From: Saprospiraceae bacterium UBA7687
GTDB taxonomy: Bacteria > Bacteroidota > Bacteroidia > Chitinophagales > Saprospiraceae
Assembly: GCA_002482845.1 (NCBI GenBank)
Contig: DLGT01000083.1
Coordinates: 1-64,000 of the forward strand
DNA length: 64,000 bases
Direction: 5' to 3'
Shown in pieces: positions 24,623 to 34,560 of the stretch (positions within the stretch are counted from its first letter, which is position 1; each line of letters opens with the position of its first letter). A program made the position numbers and the translations under genes. The notes below the pieces were generated by a model. The model made no database searches, was not told the origin of the DNA, and saw only the letters and a list, made by a program, of their open reading frames with translations.

Positions 24623-27118
24623 TTGAAGCCTTATCATTTCTTCTTTTTTTTAGCAACATTTTTTTTCATATCACCCAAGAAACTTAATGCCGCTAATCCC
24701 AATAAATCTATCAAAGCCAGTAGATGCTTACAACCCGTAAAGATAGATGGTTTGTTATCAGAAGAAATTTGGCTATCATCAGAAAAAGCGACCACATTCA
24801 TCCAAAACGAACCTATACCAGGAAAGCCATCTACCTTCGAAACGGAATCTTATTTTATTTATGACAATAATGCCGTCTACATCGGTGCAAGAATGTATGA
24901 TACCGATCCATCAAAGATCCTGAAAGAACTTTCACTAAGAGACCAAGTGGGCAACGCAGATAATTTTTCAGTATTTTTTGACACTTACAAAAGTGGATTG
25001 AATGGGTTTTTATTTACAGTAACGGCTTCAGGGGTACAAGGAGAAGCCATTGTCTCCAATAATGATGAAGATACAAACTGGAATGCTGTGTGGGAAAGCG
25101 CTGTAAACATCGATGAATATGGGTGGACGGTAGAAATAAAAATTCCATACTCTTCATTGAGATTTCCATCATCTGAAGTTCAAGAGTGGCATGTACAATT
25201 CGGTAGAGAAATCCGAAGGTTAAGGGAGTTTTCTTATTGGAGTCCCATCGATCCGCTTATAGATGGTTGGGTGCAGCAAGCAGGTGTTGTGACTAGTATA
25301 GAAAATGTTAAGTCGCCAGTGAGATTATCGCTAACACCTTATCTTTCTGGCTATGTCAATACCACTTATGACCCTGCGCAGTCTGACAAAAAACTTCAAA
25401 CTGGTACAGCTTATAGCGCAGGTTTAGACTTGAAATATGGAATAAACGATGCCTTTACTTTGGATATGACATTGATTCCAGATTTTGGGCAAGTCATTTC
25501 TGACAAACAAGTATTAAATCTCAGCCCATTTGAGGTGTTTTTTGATGAAAATAGACAGTTTTTTACAGAAGGTACAGAATTATTCAATAAAGGAAATCTA
25601 TTTTATTCAAGGAGAATCGGTGGTTCGCCCTTGTATTATGATGAAGTGTTTTCCCAATTGAGAGAAAATGAAAGGATAGTCAATAATCCTGAGACGACCC
25701 AACTTTTTAATGCAACCAAGATTTCTGGACGAACAAAAAGTGGTACTGGACTAGGCCTTTTTAATGCCATCGTAGGAGAAGAATATGCAACTATAGAAAG
25801 GCCCGATGGAACTGAAAGACAAATAAAGACAAATCCTTTAACAAATTACAATGCATTTGTCATAGACCAAAACCTAAAAAACAACTCCTTCATCAGTGTG
25901 GTCAATACAAATGTACTCCGTGAAGGAAGCGATTATGATGCCAATGTGACGGGAACTTTTTTTAATTTCAAAACAAAAGATCAACGGTTTTTTATCGCAG
26001 GTAGTGGCGTTTTATCCCAAAAAATATATCAGGAAGCTACCGATTTCGGCCACACTTATAATGTTAATCTTGGTAAAATAAGTGGTAATTGGACTTACGA
26101 AGTCGGTCATGGGGTCGAGTCTGAAAATTATGACCCAAATGATATGGGATTTCTTTTTAGCCCAAATGAACAGTATTACTATGTACAAGGAGGATTCACA
26201 GAATACAAGCCTAAAAATGAAAAACTACAACGTTATAGCATAGAAGGAAGTTCAGTTTATTCTAGATTATATAATCCTAATGTTTTTTCTGACTTTGGTA
26301 TTGACTTTGAAGGGTTTATGATGTGGAAAACGCGTTTTGCCTTAGGCATTAATGGAAGAATAGAACCTGTGGAGACTTATGACTACTTTGAGCCAAGGAC
26401 TCCCGATTTTAGTAGAGCACTCATCTGGCCCAAAAGCTACAATGTAGGTGGGTTTGTATCTTCTGATTACAGAAAACCATTTGCATATGATGTAAGATTA
26501 AGTTTCAGAGATTTTGATGCACCTGGTAGAAATACAATCTCAACTAGTGTCAACCCACGTATCAGACTAAGTGATAAACTATCCATTTTTACAGCTACGA
26601 CAGTGACTTCCATTACAGAAGAACCAGGATATGTCAATAAATCATTTGCATTTCCTCATGTAGAAATTGGCACAGCAGACATACTCATGGGTGTGAGAGA
26701 TCGATTGATAGTAGAAAATTCATTAACAAGCAAATTTACTTTCAATAGTGTCATGAATATCAATGTGCGTATCAGGCATTATTGGGACAAAGTTAGGTAT
26801 CAGTCTTTCGGAATATTGTCGGAAGAAGGTTATGTGGACAATATTGATTTTAATGGAAATGACGATGCGAGCGATCCTATTTACGACCGTAATGTCAATA
26901 TTTTTAATATAGATTTACAGTACAACTGGAGATTTGCACCAGGTAGTGACATCATTATGGTATGGAAAAATCAGATCTTTAACTCTGATAAGAATTACGA
27001 ACGTGATTACTTCCGCAATCTAGGAGGATTATTTGATTCCGTGCAAACCAATAATTTTTCCATTAGGGTTTTATATTTCTTAGACTACTTGTATTTGTTT
27101 CCTAGGAAAGATGCTTGA
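24623..27118 (+). CDS. CBM9-like plus DUF5916 outer-membrane barrel protein
   Basis: 831 residues, TTG start. Signal peptide about 1-23 (FFFFLATFFFISPKKLNA). Residues about 30-210 resemble the carbohydrate-binding CBM9-like fold (KIDGLLSEEIWLSS, VYIGARMYDTDP, GWTVEIKIPYSSLRF). The remainder (about 220-831) is a long beta-rich region with DMTLIPDFGQVISDKQVLNLSPFE, the hallmark of the DUF5916 group, and probably a membrane barrel. Typical members are outer-membrane proteins of unknown substrate, often near hydrolases. It is transcribed alone and converges on the gene at 27211. Confidence 0.82.
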   Translation: MKPYHFFFFLATFFFISPKKLNAANPNKSIKASRCLQPVKIDGLLSEEIWLSSEKATTFIQNEPIPGKPSTFETESYFIYDNNAVYIGARMYDTDPSKILKELSLRDQVGNADNFSVFFDTYKSGLNGFLFTVTASGVQGEAIVSNNDEDTNWNAVWESAVNIDEYGWTVEIKIPYSSLRFPSSEVQEWHVQFGREIRRLREFSYWSPIDPLIDGWVQQAGVVTSIENVKSPVRLSLTPYLSGYVNTTYDPAQSDKKLQTGTAYSAGLDLKYGINDAFTLDMTLIPDFGQVISDKQVLNLSPFEVFFDENRQFFTEGTELFNKGNLFYSRRIGGSPLYYDEVFSQLRENERIVNNPETTQLFNATKISGRTKSGTGLGLFNAIVGEEYATIERPDGTERQIKTNPLTNYNAFVIDQNLKNNSFISVVNTNVLREGSDYDANVTGTFFNFKTKDQRFFIAGSGVLSQKIYQEATDFGHTYNVNLGKISGNWTYEVGHGVESENYDPNDMGFLFSPNEQYYYVQGGFTEYKPKNEKLQRYSIEGSSVYSRLYNPNVFSDFGIDFEGFMMWKTRFALGINGRIEPVETYDYFEPRTPDFSRALIWPKSYNVGGFVSSDYRKPFAYDVRLSFRDFDAPGRNTISTSVNPRIRLSDKLSIFTATTVTSITEEPGYVNKSFAFPHVEIGTADILMGVRDRLIVENSLTSKFTFNSVMNINVRIRHYWDKVRYQSFGILSEEGYVDNIDFNGNDDASDPIYDRNVNIFNIDLQYNWRFAPGSDIIMVWKNQIFNSDKNYERDYFRNLGGLFDSVQTNNFSIRVLYFLDYLYLFPRKDA

Positions 27119-27153
27119 GTACTGGAAGTTGATCTCCAATATTTAATCAATAA

Positions 27154-27192
27154 AATCCTAGAAAACTCGTACCATTTGTTTTACATAGGATT
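27154..27192. terminator. Possible bidirectional terminator
   Basis: AATCCTA (27154-27160) and TAGGATT (27186-27192) form a short stem between two convergent genes. The loop of 25 nt makes it weak. Confidence 0.3.
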
Positions 27193-27210
27193 CTTTGAAA
27201 TTTGATATTG

Positions 27211-28110
27211 TCACTGATAAATAATTTTTCTTTCTTCAATCAAAGTGTCAATTGCTGCTTGCACTTCTTCTAATTTTTTTTGATTAGTAGCATATAGAAC
27301 AATATTCCCTTTTCTATGGGATGTCAACAGATTACTTCTTCTGAGAATGGCAACATGTTGAGCTGTAACGCTTTTGTCAATTTTTAAGCTAGTGTAAATA
27401 TCAGTTAAATTAACTCCAGGATTAGAACCAATAAATTCTAATATTCTTTTTCTGATATTATGGTTTAATGCTCTAAAAAGTTGAACTATTTCAAGTACGT
27501 CACTTGATTTTGGAAGGATATCTTTTGAATTATTTTTTGTTTTAGGTCCGGATAAATTTTTCGCTGCTTCTTGAAGGGTAGTTTCTTTTAATGGGATATC
27601 TTTTGAAGATTTATTTGCATAATCCAAGATACTATTAGTTATGCTGGCAATCTTCAGTTCCAAAATATCATAGACGTTGGACTTATGTTTCGAAATAACC
27701 GCTAAGTTATTAATATATATAGCCCTCAATGAATTTGAAAATTCCGTATATAAGATATCTGAATAAAATGAATCTTCCTTTGGAAGGTAGGCATTCGGTA
27801 TATGCTCTAGTGGATATAATTTTCTAATTTTTAAATAATTGTCAATTTCAATAATTGCCCATTGATTACACGCTTTATAATATTGTCTCAGACTTATTGT
27901 TTTATGATAAAACTGAGAAAGCTCAAAGCTACTTATACTACTAAGCATCCAATGGTTTGTATTATCATCACAATCTACCCACTTATTAAGAAACATATTT
28001 GAATGGTCATCAATAAAAAGAGATAAGATGGGACCTTCATGATAAATTAAATCACCCAACTTTTTAAGAGGTATGGTATAATTATTAGGTTTTGAATTAA
28101 AAACAATCAT
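27211..28110 (-). CDS. Winged-helix (ArsR-like) protein with unknown N-terminal domain
   Basis: 299 residues. The C-terminal 80 residues are an ArsR-type winged helix: LNHNIRKRILEFIGSNPG, the recognition helix around DKSVTAQHVAILRRSNLL, and the wing SHRKGNIVLYATN. No Cys metal site is seen. The N-terminal 200 residues (aromatic-rich, with two helical stretches) match nothing I recognise and may sense a ligand or bind the partner protein. The ATG overlaps the stop of the upstream gene by one base (TAATG), so the two are translationally coupled and probably work together. It may regulate its own operon. Confidence 0.6.
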   Translation of the reverse strand: MIVFNSKPNNYTIPLKKLGDLIYHEGPILSLFIDDHSNMFLNKWVDCDDNTNHWMLSSISSFELSQFYHKTISLRQYYKACNQWAIIEIDNYLKIRKLYPLEHIPNAYLPKEDSFYSDILYTEFSNSLRAIYINNLAVISKHKSNVYDILELKIASITNSILDYANKSSKDIPLKETTLQEAAKNLSGPKTKNNSKDILPKSSDVLEIVQLFRALNHNIRKRILEFIGSNPGVNLTDIYTSLKIDKSVTAQHVAILRRSNLLTSHRKGNIVLYATNQKKLEEVQAAIDTLIEERKIIYQ

Positions 28111-28523
28111 TATTTTACAATCTTAAAACGTTCTTTAAATACATCTGTTTCACAAGCATGATGTGTAAAATGACTATGATGACCGAAATCCCCACTAACT
28201 CCGTCACTTTCAAGAATGAAGCCCTTTGATGTATGTGTTCCTATTGCTTTTGCAATATTTGGGATAACTTTAGATAACTCATTATGTCTTTCTTCCGCAC
28301 CTTTTAAATCCTTAAAAAAAGAAAGTCCCATTGAAGTACACTTTAATTGGTCATCTACATTATTAAAACGCCTTGGGTTACGATGATATTGGGGCAAAAA
28401 GTTCCTTGAATCATCTTCATCAAATAGCCACCTATAAACGGGACTTATATCTTGTTTAGTAAAGTGTTTTGGAGGACACATTTCACTTAATTTATCATAT
28501 TCATCTTGGTATTTGTATGTCAT
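28110..28523 (-). CDS. Small protein of unknown function coupled to a winged-helix gene
   Basis: 137 residues from the ATG at 28523; the frame opens at a TTG four codons earlier. No signal peptide. Notable are PVYRWLFDEDDSRNFLPQYH, the KCTSMGLSFFKD segment and a His-rich end (GDFGHHSHFTHHACETD), with a CPP near the N-terminus. Cys and His clusters could bind metal. I do not recognise the family with confidence. It is the first gene of a two-gene unit with the wHTH protein (1-nt overlap), the layout of a regulator/partner pair, though no toxin-antitoxin family is recognised. Confidence 0.5.
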   Translation of the reverse strand: MTYKYQDEYDKLSEMCPPKHFTKQDISPVYRWLFDEDDSRNFLPQYHRNPRRFNNVDDQLKCTSMGLSFFKDLKGAEERHNELSKVIPNIAKAIGTHTSKGFILESDGVSGDFGHHSHFTHHACETDVFKERFKIVK

Positions 28524-28618
28524 ACTGAAATTCAAATAAGTGTTTCAAATCTTAACAAAAGGAGTTCAAATAAAGTTTCATGGTCACTATTCGGTTTCGA
28601 ATGATATAGTTTCTTACA

Positions 28619-31000
28619 TCAAAATTTCACCAAAGTGACACCTTCTCCGCCTTGATCTGGCTCCGGATGCCAGAATTCCTTGACATCTTTATATTGTCTA
28701 AGCATTTTTTTGACTTCGTTTTTCATCACGCCTGTACCTACACCATGGATGATTTTGAGTTCGTATGCATTATTAAGTAAGGCATTGTCTAGAAAACTTT
28801 GCAGCATCGATAGTGCATCATTTTTGGTATATTCTCTGATATCGATTTGGGTATCTATTCGTTCACCTTTAGAAATATTGGTAGTGACACTTTTTGTAGA
28901 TCGAGTTTCGATGGGTTCTTTGGCTGAAATAAGGTCTATCAATGGCACTTTTAATGTGATAAATCCCATCTGAATCTCAGCCATATTTTTATTGATGCTC
29001 AATATTTCGCCAGTACTCGTGCCATTACGCATACGAACGAAAGATCCCACTTCTATTTTTTCAGTACTAGCACTTATTTCTTTGGCAAACACTTCCATTT
29101 TAAGAGACTCTAGCTCTTTGATGGTGTCTTCTTGTTTCTTTTTTAGTGCAATGGATGCTTGCAAAGCCTTTTCTTCATCTTTGGAATGTTTGATTTCTTT
29201 AAGAATCTTTTGCATTTCCTTATTTTGCTCCATGACCGAACTTGCTGCCTGTTCTTTGGCTTGGAGTTTTATTTTTTTACGTCTTATTTCAAGGTCTGCA
29301 TTGAGTGTTTCATACGATTGCATGAGTCTATCGAGCTTATCTTGTTTTTCTATAAGAGACGAGAGTTTATCTTCATACTCTTTTTTCTCAGCCATGAGCG
29401 TGATGAGCATGTCGTCTATGGCTTTTTCGTTTTTGCCAGTTTTGTGTTGAGCATAAGTTACTATGCGATGGTCCAATCCTATTTTTTCTGCAATTTCATA
29501 CGCAAAAGAACTACCAGGTTTGCCGATATGCATTCTGAAAGTAGGAAGTAAGTTATGTTTGTCAAACTCCATGGAACCATTCACAATATTATGTGCTTTA
29601 AAAGCATAAAATTTCAAGTTGGAATAGTGCGTAGTTATGACGCCATGTATCTTTTTATGATTTAGGTCGTTGAGTACTGCTTCAGCGATGGCACCACCTA
29701 TTTTTGGATCCGTACCAGAACCGAACTCGTCTATCAAGACTAGCGTTGATTTGTCTGCGTTTTCTGTCGTGACACGCATATTTTTTAAGTGAGAACTATA
29801 GGTACTCAGGTCATCTTCAAGTGATTGTTGATCGCCTATATCCACAAATATTTTATGGAAAATACCGAATTTAGAGTTCTCGTCAGCCGGCACAAGCATA
29901 CCTGACTGTAACATCAATTGTATCAGACCTACAGACTTCATGGCTACGGACTTACCACCCGCATTAGGACCACTTAGTACCAAAATCCTATTATTTCCAT
30001 GCAACTCTAAGTCAAAAGGAACAACTGCATCAGCTATATTTTCATTTTTTAAAACTAAAATTGGATTATACGCTGTCTTAAATGCAAAAATGGGTTTCTC
30101 TTGGGTGTAAGGTTTTCTGGCAAATATTCTATAGGCAAATTTTGCTTTAGCTCTTATCGTATCTAGTTTGACAAGTGTGTGTTGCATTACCAAAAGTGCA
30201 TCTGCATATGGACGCATAAATGCACACAATGCCATAATAATCTTGTATATCTCATGTCTTCTTTCCGCATAAAGATTATACACTTCGTTGTTTATAGCAA
30301 TCACCTTTTCAGGTTCTATAAAGACTGTTTTACCCGTTGCAGATTCGTCATGTATGATACCTCCGATCTTTCTTTTGTGCTCCACCGCTACTGTCAATAC
30401 CCTCCTACCATTACGCAAACTCTCCAATGAATCAAGCAGGAAACCTTTGTTTTTATAAAGCTCTACTTCGTCATTGAATACCTTATCAAGTTCTCTTTCT
30501 TTTGACTTTATTAGTTTAGAAATTTTTAGTAAGTCTTCAGACGCATTTGGCCTTACTTCGCCTTCATCATCGAGTACTCTATCTATTTCTTTGGTCAGAT
30601 TTTTATCAATAATAATATTAGAAATCAGTTCATTTACTAGTGGGTTGAGTTTTGCTTTTTCGGTATCTAGGAAATATTTAATTAGCTCTTGTCCAATGGC
30701 CACAATTAAGTATATATTCCTAATGCTTTCTATATCAAGTACATAACCTTCCTTTCTAAGCAGTTTAACATCATCTGTAATGGATTCGAATCTTGATAAT
30801 GGAATATGTTCGCCACGTTCCATAGATTTTTTGAATTCTTCTGTCTCATTGAGCAATCGATCTATTCGGGCCAAATCGGTCAGGATTTCTATATTGTCAA
30901 AATGGGATTTGCCTAATTCAGACAAACATTCTAATTTGATATGTTCAATGACTTTATTAAATTCGAGCTTTTCTTTAATATCTTTCGGATATAGAAACAT
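28619..31000 (-). CDS. mutS2: Endonuclease MutS2
   Basis: 793 residues, the full family length. MutS-like core and ATPase: Walker A SGPNAGGKSVAMKS near 341 and the VLIDEFGSGTDPKIGGAIAEA segment. A long coiled coil follows (about 510-640), then a C-terminal Smr nuclease domain with ELKIIHGVGTGVMKNEVKK near 740-760. MutS2 suppresses homologous recombination, and in some bacteria rescues collided ribosomes, rather than doing mismatch repair. A TAATTTTG box (31023-31030) lies upstream. It stands alone between the small regulator pair and the divergent miaB. Confidence 0.93.
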   Translation of the reverse strand: MFLYPKDIKEKLEFNKVIEHIKLECLSELGKSHFDNIEILTDLARIDRLLNETEEFKKSMERGEHIPLSRFESITDDVKLLRKEGYVLDIESIRNIYLIVAIGQELIKYFLDTEKAKLNPLVNELISNIIIDKNLTKEIDRVLDDEGEVRPNASEDLLKISKLIKSKERELDKVFNDEVELYKNKGFLLDSLESLRNGRRVLTVAVEHKRKIGGIIHDESATGKTVFIEPEKVIAINNEVYNLYAERRHEIYKIIMALCAFMRPYADALLVMQHTLVKLDTIRAKAKFAYRIFARKPYTQEKPIFAFKTAYNPILVLKNENIADAVVPFDLELHGNNRILVLSGPNAGGKSVAMKSVGLIQLMLQSGMLVPADENSKFGIFHKIFVDIGDQQSLEDDLSTYSSHLKNMRVTTENADKSTLVLIDEFGSGTDPKIGGAIAEAVLNDLNHKKIHGVITTHYSNLKFYAFKAHNIVNGSMEFDKHNLLPTFRMHIGKPGSSFAYEIAEKIGLDHRIVTYAQHKTGKNEKAIDDMLITLMAEKKEYEDKLSSLIEKQDKLDRLMQSYETLNADLEIRRKKIKLQAKEQAASSVMEQNKEMQKILKEIKHSKDEEKALQASIALKKKQEDTIKELESLKMEVFAKEISASTEKIEVGSFVRMRNGTSTGEILSINKNMAEIQMGFITLKVPLIDLISAKEPIETRSTKSVTTNISKGERIDTQIDIREYTKNDALSMLQSFLDNALLNNAYELKIIHGVGTGVMKNEVKKMLRQYKDVKEFWHPEPDQGGEGVTLVKF

Positions 31001-31022
31001 GGTATGGATTAAAATTTAAGTA

Positions 31023-31030
31023 CAAAATTA
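31023..31030 (-). promoter_or_regulatory. -7 box of mutS2
   Basis: TAATTTTG on the minus strand fits TAnnTTTG, 23 bp before the ATG at 31000. Confidence 0.45.
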
Positions 31031-31221
31031 CTCATTTTGTTTGAAAGACAACCAACAATAAAATTATAAGGAAGGTTTCACATTCATGTATTGATGTTAA
31101 AATGGCCAAATATTCGATAGGAAAACGTGTAATATTATGTGTTACAATACAAAAAGACACTAATATTTATCATCAAATCTAAATTGTCTGCCATTTTGTC
31201 ACACATCCACAATTAAAGTAG

Positions 31222-31229
31222 TATTTTTG
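31222..31229 (+). promoter_or_regulatory. -7 box of miaB
   Basis: TATTTTTG fits TAnnTTTG, 35 bp before the miaB ATG. A TTTG at 31195-31198, 23 bp further upstream, may be the -33 element. Confidence 0.5.
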
Positions 31230-31263
31230 CACTCCCGATAATTAAAAAATATCTTTTTCCTGT

Positions 31264-32691
31264 ATGTACGATGACAATGTCACCCTTTTAGGGGTAAGTA
31301 AAGAAATAAATGAGGCAAAACAAGGCGAGGTCTTATATTTTGACCAAGCTGCCGAAGGTCTTAGAAAATTTTATATTGAGTCTTATGGATGCGCGATGAA
31401 TTTTAGCGATTCGGAGATTGTGGCATCCATACTTGGAGGTGCAGGTTTTGGACCTACAAGAGATATGGAAGAAGCAGACCTGATTCTGATAAATACCTGT
31501 TCGATAAGAGAAAAAGCAGAAGAAAATGTCAGACAAAGACTCAGTATTTTTAATAAGCTAAAACGTCAGAAACCTGATGTATTGATCGGCGTACTCGGTT
31601 GTATGGCCGAGCGTCTCAAGTCAAAACTTTTAGAACAAGAGAAGTTGGTAGATATTGTAGTTGGTCCTGATGCATATAGAGACTTGCCCAATTTGTTAGC
31701 CAAAGCAGATGACGGAGACAAAGGTATCAATGTGCTATTGTCACGAGAAGAAACCTATGCAGATATCTCACCTCTAAGACTTGATAGCAATGGTGTCATT
31801 GCTTACATATCTATCATGAGAGGATGTGATAATATGTGTTCGTTTTGTGTAGTGCCATTCACACGTGGCAGGGAACGAAGCAGAGATGCTTACTCTATTG
31901 TCGCTGAAGCGCAAGATCTTTATGACAGAGGATTCAGAGATGTGACTCTATTGGGGCAGAATGTAGATTCATATAAATGGACAAGTCCTGACGAATCAGA
32001 ACATGTCAATTTTGCCCAATTGCTAGAGCGAGTTGCCCATGTACATCCTGATTTGAGAATTAGATTTTCTACTTCACATCCAAAAGATATTACGGACGAC
32101 GTACTCTACACCATCCAGAAATACGAAAATATTTGTAACTACATCCACCTACCTATACAATCAGGCAATAGTCGTATCCTAGCCATGATGAATCGTACTT
32201 ATGATCGCGAATGGTACATGGAAAGGGTGGAATCCATTTACAGAATCATACCAGATTGTGCTATTTCGTCAGATATTATTTCAGGATTTTGCTCTGAGAC
32301 GGAAGAAGAACATCAAGATACATTAAGCATCATTGAATGGGCAAAATTCAGTATGTCTTATATGTTTTCTTACTCCGAAAGACCAGGGACACCTGCAGCT
32401 AAAAAATATCAAGACGACATCACAGAAGATGTAAAAAAACGAAGACTCGCTGAGATAGTCGAAAAACAAAGACATATCGGTCATTTACATAATTTGCAGG
32501 ATGTAGGTCAAACTTACAAGGTATTGATAGAAGGAAATTCCAAAAAATCTGACCAAGAGTTTAAAGGTAGAAATAGTCAGAACAAGATGATCAATTTTCC
32601 TAAAAAACCAGGATATGCGCCAGGAGATTATGTGATGGTTCATGTCACTTCTACAACCACGGGAACACTGAGAGGTGAGATCATAGACTAA
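31264..32691 (+). CDS. miaB: tRNA-2-methylthio-N6-dimethylallyladenosine synthase
   Basis: 475 residues. The N-terminal UPF0004 domain has three cluster Cys (SYGCAMNFSDSE, INTCSIREKAEEN, GVLGCMAER). The radical SAM domain has Cys188, Cys192 and Cys195 (RGCDNMCSFC). The C-terminal part is a TRAM domain (YKVLIEGNSKKS to HVTSTTTGTLRGEI). It methylthiolates i6A37 of tRNAs reading UNN codons, using two [4Fe-4S] clusters. A sigma-54 activator gene follows 39 bp later in the same direction, so they may share a transcript. Confidence 0.94.
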   Translation: MYDDNVTLLGVSKEINEAKQGEVLYFDQAAEGLRKFYIESYGCAMNFSDSEIVASILGGAGFGPTRDMEEADLILINTCSIREKAEENVRQRLSIFNKLKRQKPDVLIGVLGCMAERLKSKLLEQEKLVDIVVGPDAYRDLPNLLAKADDGDKGINVLLSREETYADISPLRLDSNGVIAYISIMRGCDNMCSFCVVPFTRGRERSRDAYSIVAEAQDLYDRGFRDVTLLGQNVDSYKWTSPDESEHVNFAQLLERVAHVHPDLRIRFSTSHPKDITDDVLYTIQKYENICNYIHLPIQSGNSRILAMMNRTYDREWYMERVESIYRIIPDCAISSDIISGFCSETEEEHQDTLSIIEWAKFSMSYMFSYSERPGTPAAKKYQDDITEDVKKRRLAEIVEKQRHIGHLHNLQDVGQTYKVLIEGNSKKSDQEFKGRNSQNKMINFPKKPGYAPGDYVMVHVTSTTTGTLRGEIID

Positions 32692-32730
32692 TACATACCC
32701 AATTCCATCAACTGATAACTTAGTCAAAAA

Positions 32731-33999
32731 ATGAATATTCAAGGCGTAAAACAGAGATTCGGTATCATCGGTAGGTCACCACTGCTAGAACGAGCGCTCA
32801 ATACAGCAATCAGGGTAGCAACGACTGATCTTTCTGTACTCATACAAGGAGAAAGTGGTGTAGGTAAAGAGATTTTCAGCCGTATCATTCATGAATTGAG
32901 CCTTAGAAAACACAACAATTTTATTGCCATCAACTGTGGTGCAATACCTGCGGGTACGATAAATTCTGAGCTATTTGGCCATGAAAAAGGATCGTTTACG
33001 GGTGCTGTGACAGAAAGAAAAGGATACTTCGAGACGGTTAATGGCGGTACGATATTTTTGGATGAGATAGGTGAAATGCCGCTAGATACACAAGCATATT
33101 TACTAAGGATATTAGAAAGTGGTGAGTTTCTGAGAGTAGGATCTTCTAAGGTACTCAATACGGATGTGAGAATTGTGGCAGCTACGAATGTCAATCTAGA
33201 AGAAAAAATTCATTCCGGACGATTTAGAGAAGATCTTTATTACCGTCTCAATACGGTGCCCATAAAGGTGCCATCGCTCCACGAAAGAAGGGAAGACATC
33301 TACATGTTGTTCAGAAAGTTTTCTGGAGATTTTGCTGAAAAATATAGATCTGACTCTATTACGCTGACACCTGAAGCCAAGCTTCTCATAGAAAACTATA
33401 GATGGCCAGGTAATATCCGTGAGCTAAAAAATATGGTGGAGCAGTTGAGTGTTTTGTCAGAAGCCAAAGAACTCGATGTAGAAGAATTGGTAGATTTAGT
33501 GCCACATATTAAAAGCAGATTGTTGCCAAGCAAAGGTGGCGAATTTAACCTAGGTGGCGAATCTTCCTATCAAGAAAGAGAAATATTATTCAAATTCTTA
33601 TTGGAAATGAAGAGCGATCTCAGTGATGTGAAGTCCCTTATTTACGAATTAGTGCGTGCCAATGATCTTACATTACCTGACTTAGGTGCGCTAAAATCCA
33701 TGCAAGGATATAGTACAGATGCCGTATTTAAGAAGGTTTTTGATAGAAAGCCACAAGACATGGAAGAAGAAGATTATCCTGCTTATGACAGCAGACCTAT
33801 CATCTTACCTGGCAAAGGGAGTAACTACAATGACACAGAAGACGTAGAAGAAATACTTTCTATCGAAGAGATGGAGAAAGATATGATTCGCAAAGCGCTC
33901 AAAAAATTTAATAATCGTCGTAAAGATGCCGCGGACGAGTTAGGCATTTCAGAAAGAACTTTATACCGTAAAATCAAGGAGTATAATATGCCAGATTAA
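32731..33999 (+). CDS. Sigma-54-dependent transcriptional activator without receiver domain
   Basis: 422 residues. The AAA+ domain starts near the N-terminus (Walker A GESGVGKE at about 40-47) with the sigma-54 contact loop GSFTGA at about 87-92, where most family members have GAFTGA. Walker B is in TIFLDEIGEMPL and the arginine-finger region in VRIVAATN. A linker of about 120 residues (260-385) is acidic. The end is a Fis-type helix-turn-helix (MIRKALKKFNNRRKDAADELGISERTLYRKIKEY). There is no receiver or PAS domain, so control must be through the linker, a partner or expression level. It follows miaB. It is one of two sigma-54 activators in the window and a possible activator of the dyad promoters. 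Confidence 0.85.
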   Translation: MNIQGVKQRFGIIGRSPLLERALNTAIRVATTDLSVLIQGESGVGKEIFSRIIHELSLRKHNNFIAINCGAIPAGTINSELFGHEKGSFTGAVTERKGYFETVNGGTIFLDEIGEMPLDTQAYLLRILESGEFLRVGSSKVLNTDVRIVAATNVNLEEKIHSGRFREDLYYRLNTVPIKVPSLHERREDIYMLFRKFSGDFAEKYRSDSITLTPEAKLLIENYRWPGNIRELKNMVEQLSVLSEAKELDVEELVDLVPHIKSRLLPSKGGEFNLGGESSYQEREILFKFLLEMKSDLSDVKSLIYELVRANDLTLPDLGALKSMQGYSTDAVFKKVFDRKPQDMEEEDYPAYDSRPIILPGKGSNYNDTEDVEEILSIEEMEKDMIRKALKKFNNRRKDAADELGISERTLYRKIKEYNMPD

Positions 34000-34015
34000 G
34001 CGTATGGTATTGATG

Positions 34016-34477
34016 TCAAACAAACTTCATCAAATTTAGAATGTGTCCCATGTGCAATGATTCGTGGTATTGATTAAAAGCAACTGCTTTTTCTAAGTCG
34101 TTTATTTCAAATTTTAGGGCAGTCATAAATGGATTAAAAGCTACAAACTTATTATCATTGATATCAGCTTGAAACTGCTCGAAAGACGTAAATAACAAAG
34201 ATTTTACTTCATCTACTAAGGCAGCATCATAAACAGCATCGGGCTTGGTGCCAGGTGTAAATCTAAACACAAACTCTTTGGGAATACCAAAAGGCAGATT
34301 ATTCAGTCCGTATGTTAACATTTGTTGGACAGCGATGACATGGGCGCAATTCCATAGGATATTATTATTAAAACCATTCGGAATATGGTTGATCTGATCC
34401 AAAGTATGAAAGTCCAAAATCTTTTTTAGTGCCTTTCTATTTTGAAGTGTAATGGCTAATCCGTTTTGTATTGACAT
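34016..34477 (-). CDS. DinB-family protein
   Basis: 153 residues. A four-helix-bundle DinB/YfiT-like protein: NGFNNNILWNCAHVIAVQQMLTYG near residue 40 and a conserved C-terminal FNQYHESLHMGHILNLMK. The His positions (CAHV, YHES, HMGHI) could form the metal site of the family. Many members are thiol-dependent enzymes or of unknown role. It is divergent to the SRPBCC gene (84 bp between starts) and convergent with the sigma-54 activator. Confidence 0.75.
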   Translation of the reverse strand: MSIQNGLAITLQNRKALKKILDFHTLDQINHIPNGFNNNILWNCAHVIAVQQMLTYGLNNLPFGIPKEFVFRFTPGTKPDAVYDAALVDEVKSLLFTSFEQFQADINDNKFVAFNPFMTALKFEINDLEKAVAFNQYHESLHMGHILNLMKFV

Positions 34478-34560
34478 GCTTTTTGCTTTATGATTGAGTA
34501 AAGATTTAGAACAAAAGTAACCAATTTATGTTACCCCATTTCAAAAATTTAAATATAGTA

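Noticed and set aside
28680..30746. Several plus-strand open frames of 80-150 residues opposite mutS2
   Set aside because: They are Ser/Phe/Ile-rich shadows of the mutS2 reading frame; the minus-strand protein has all family motifs.
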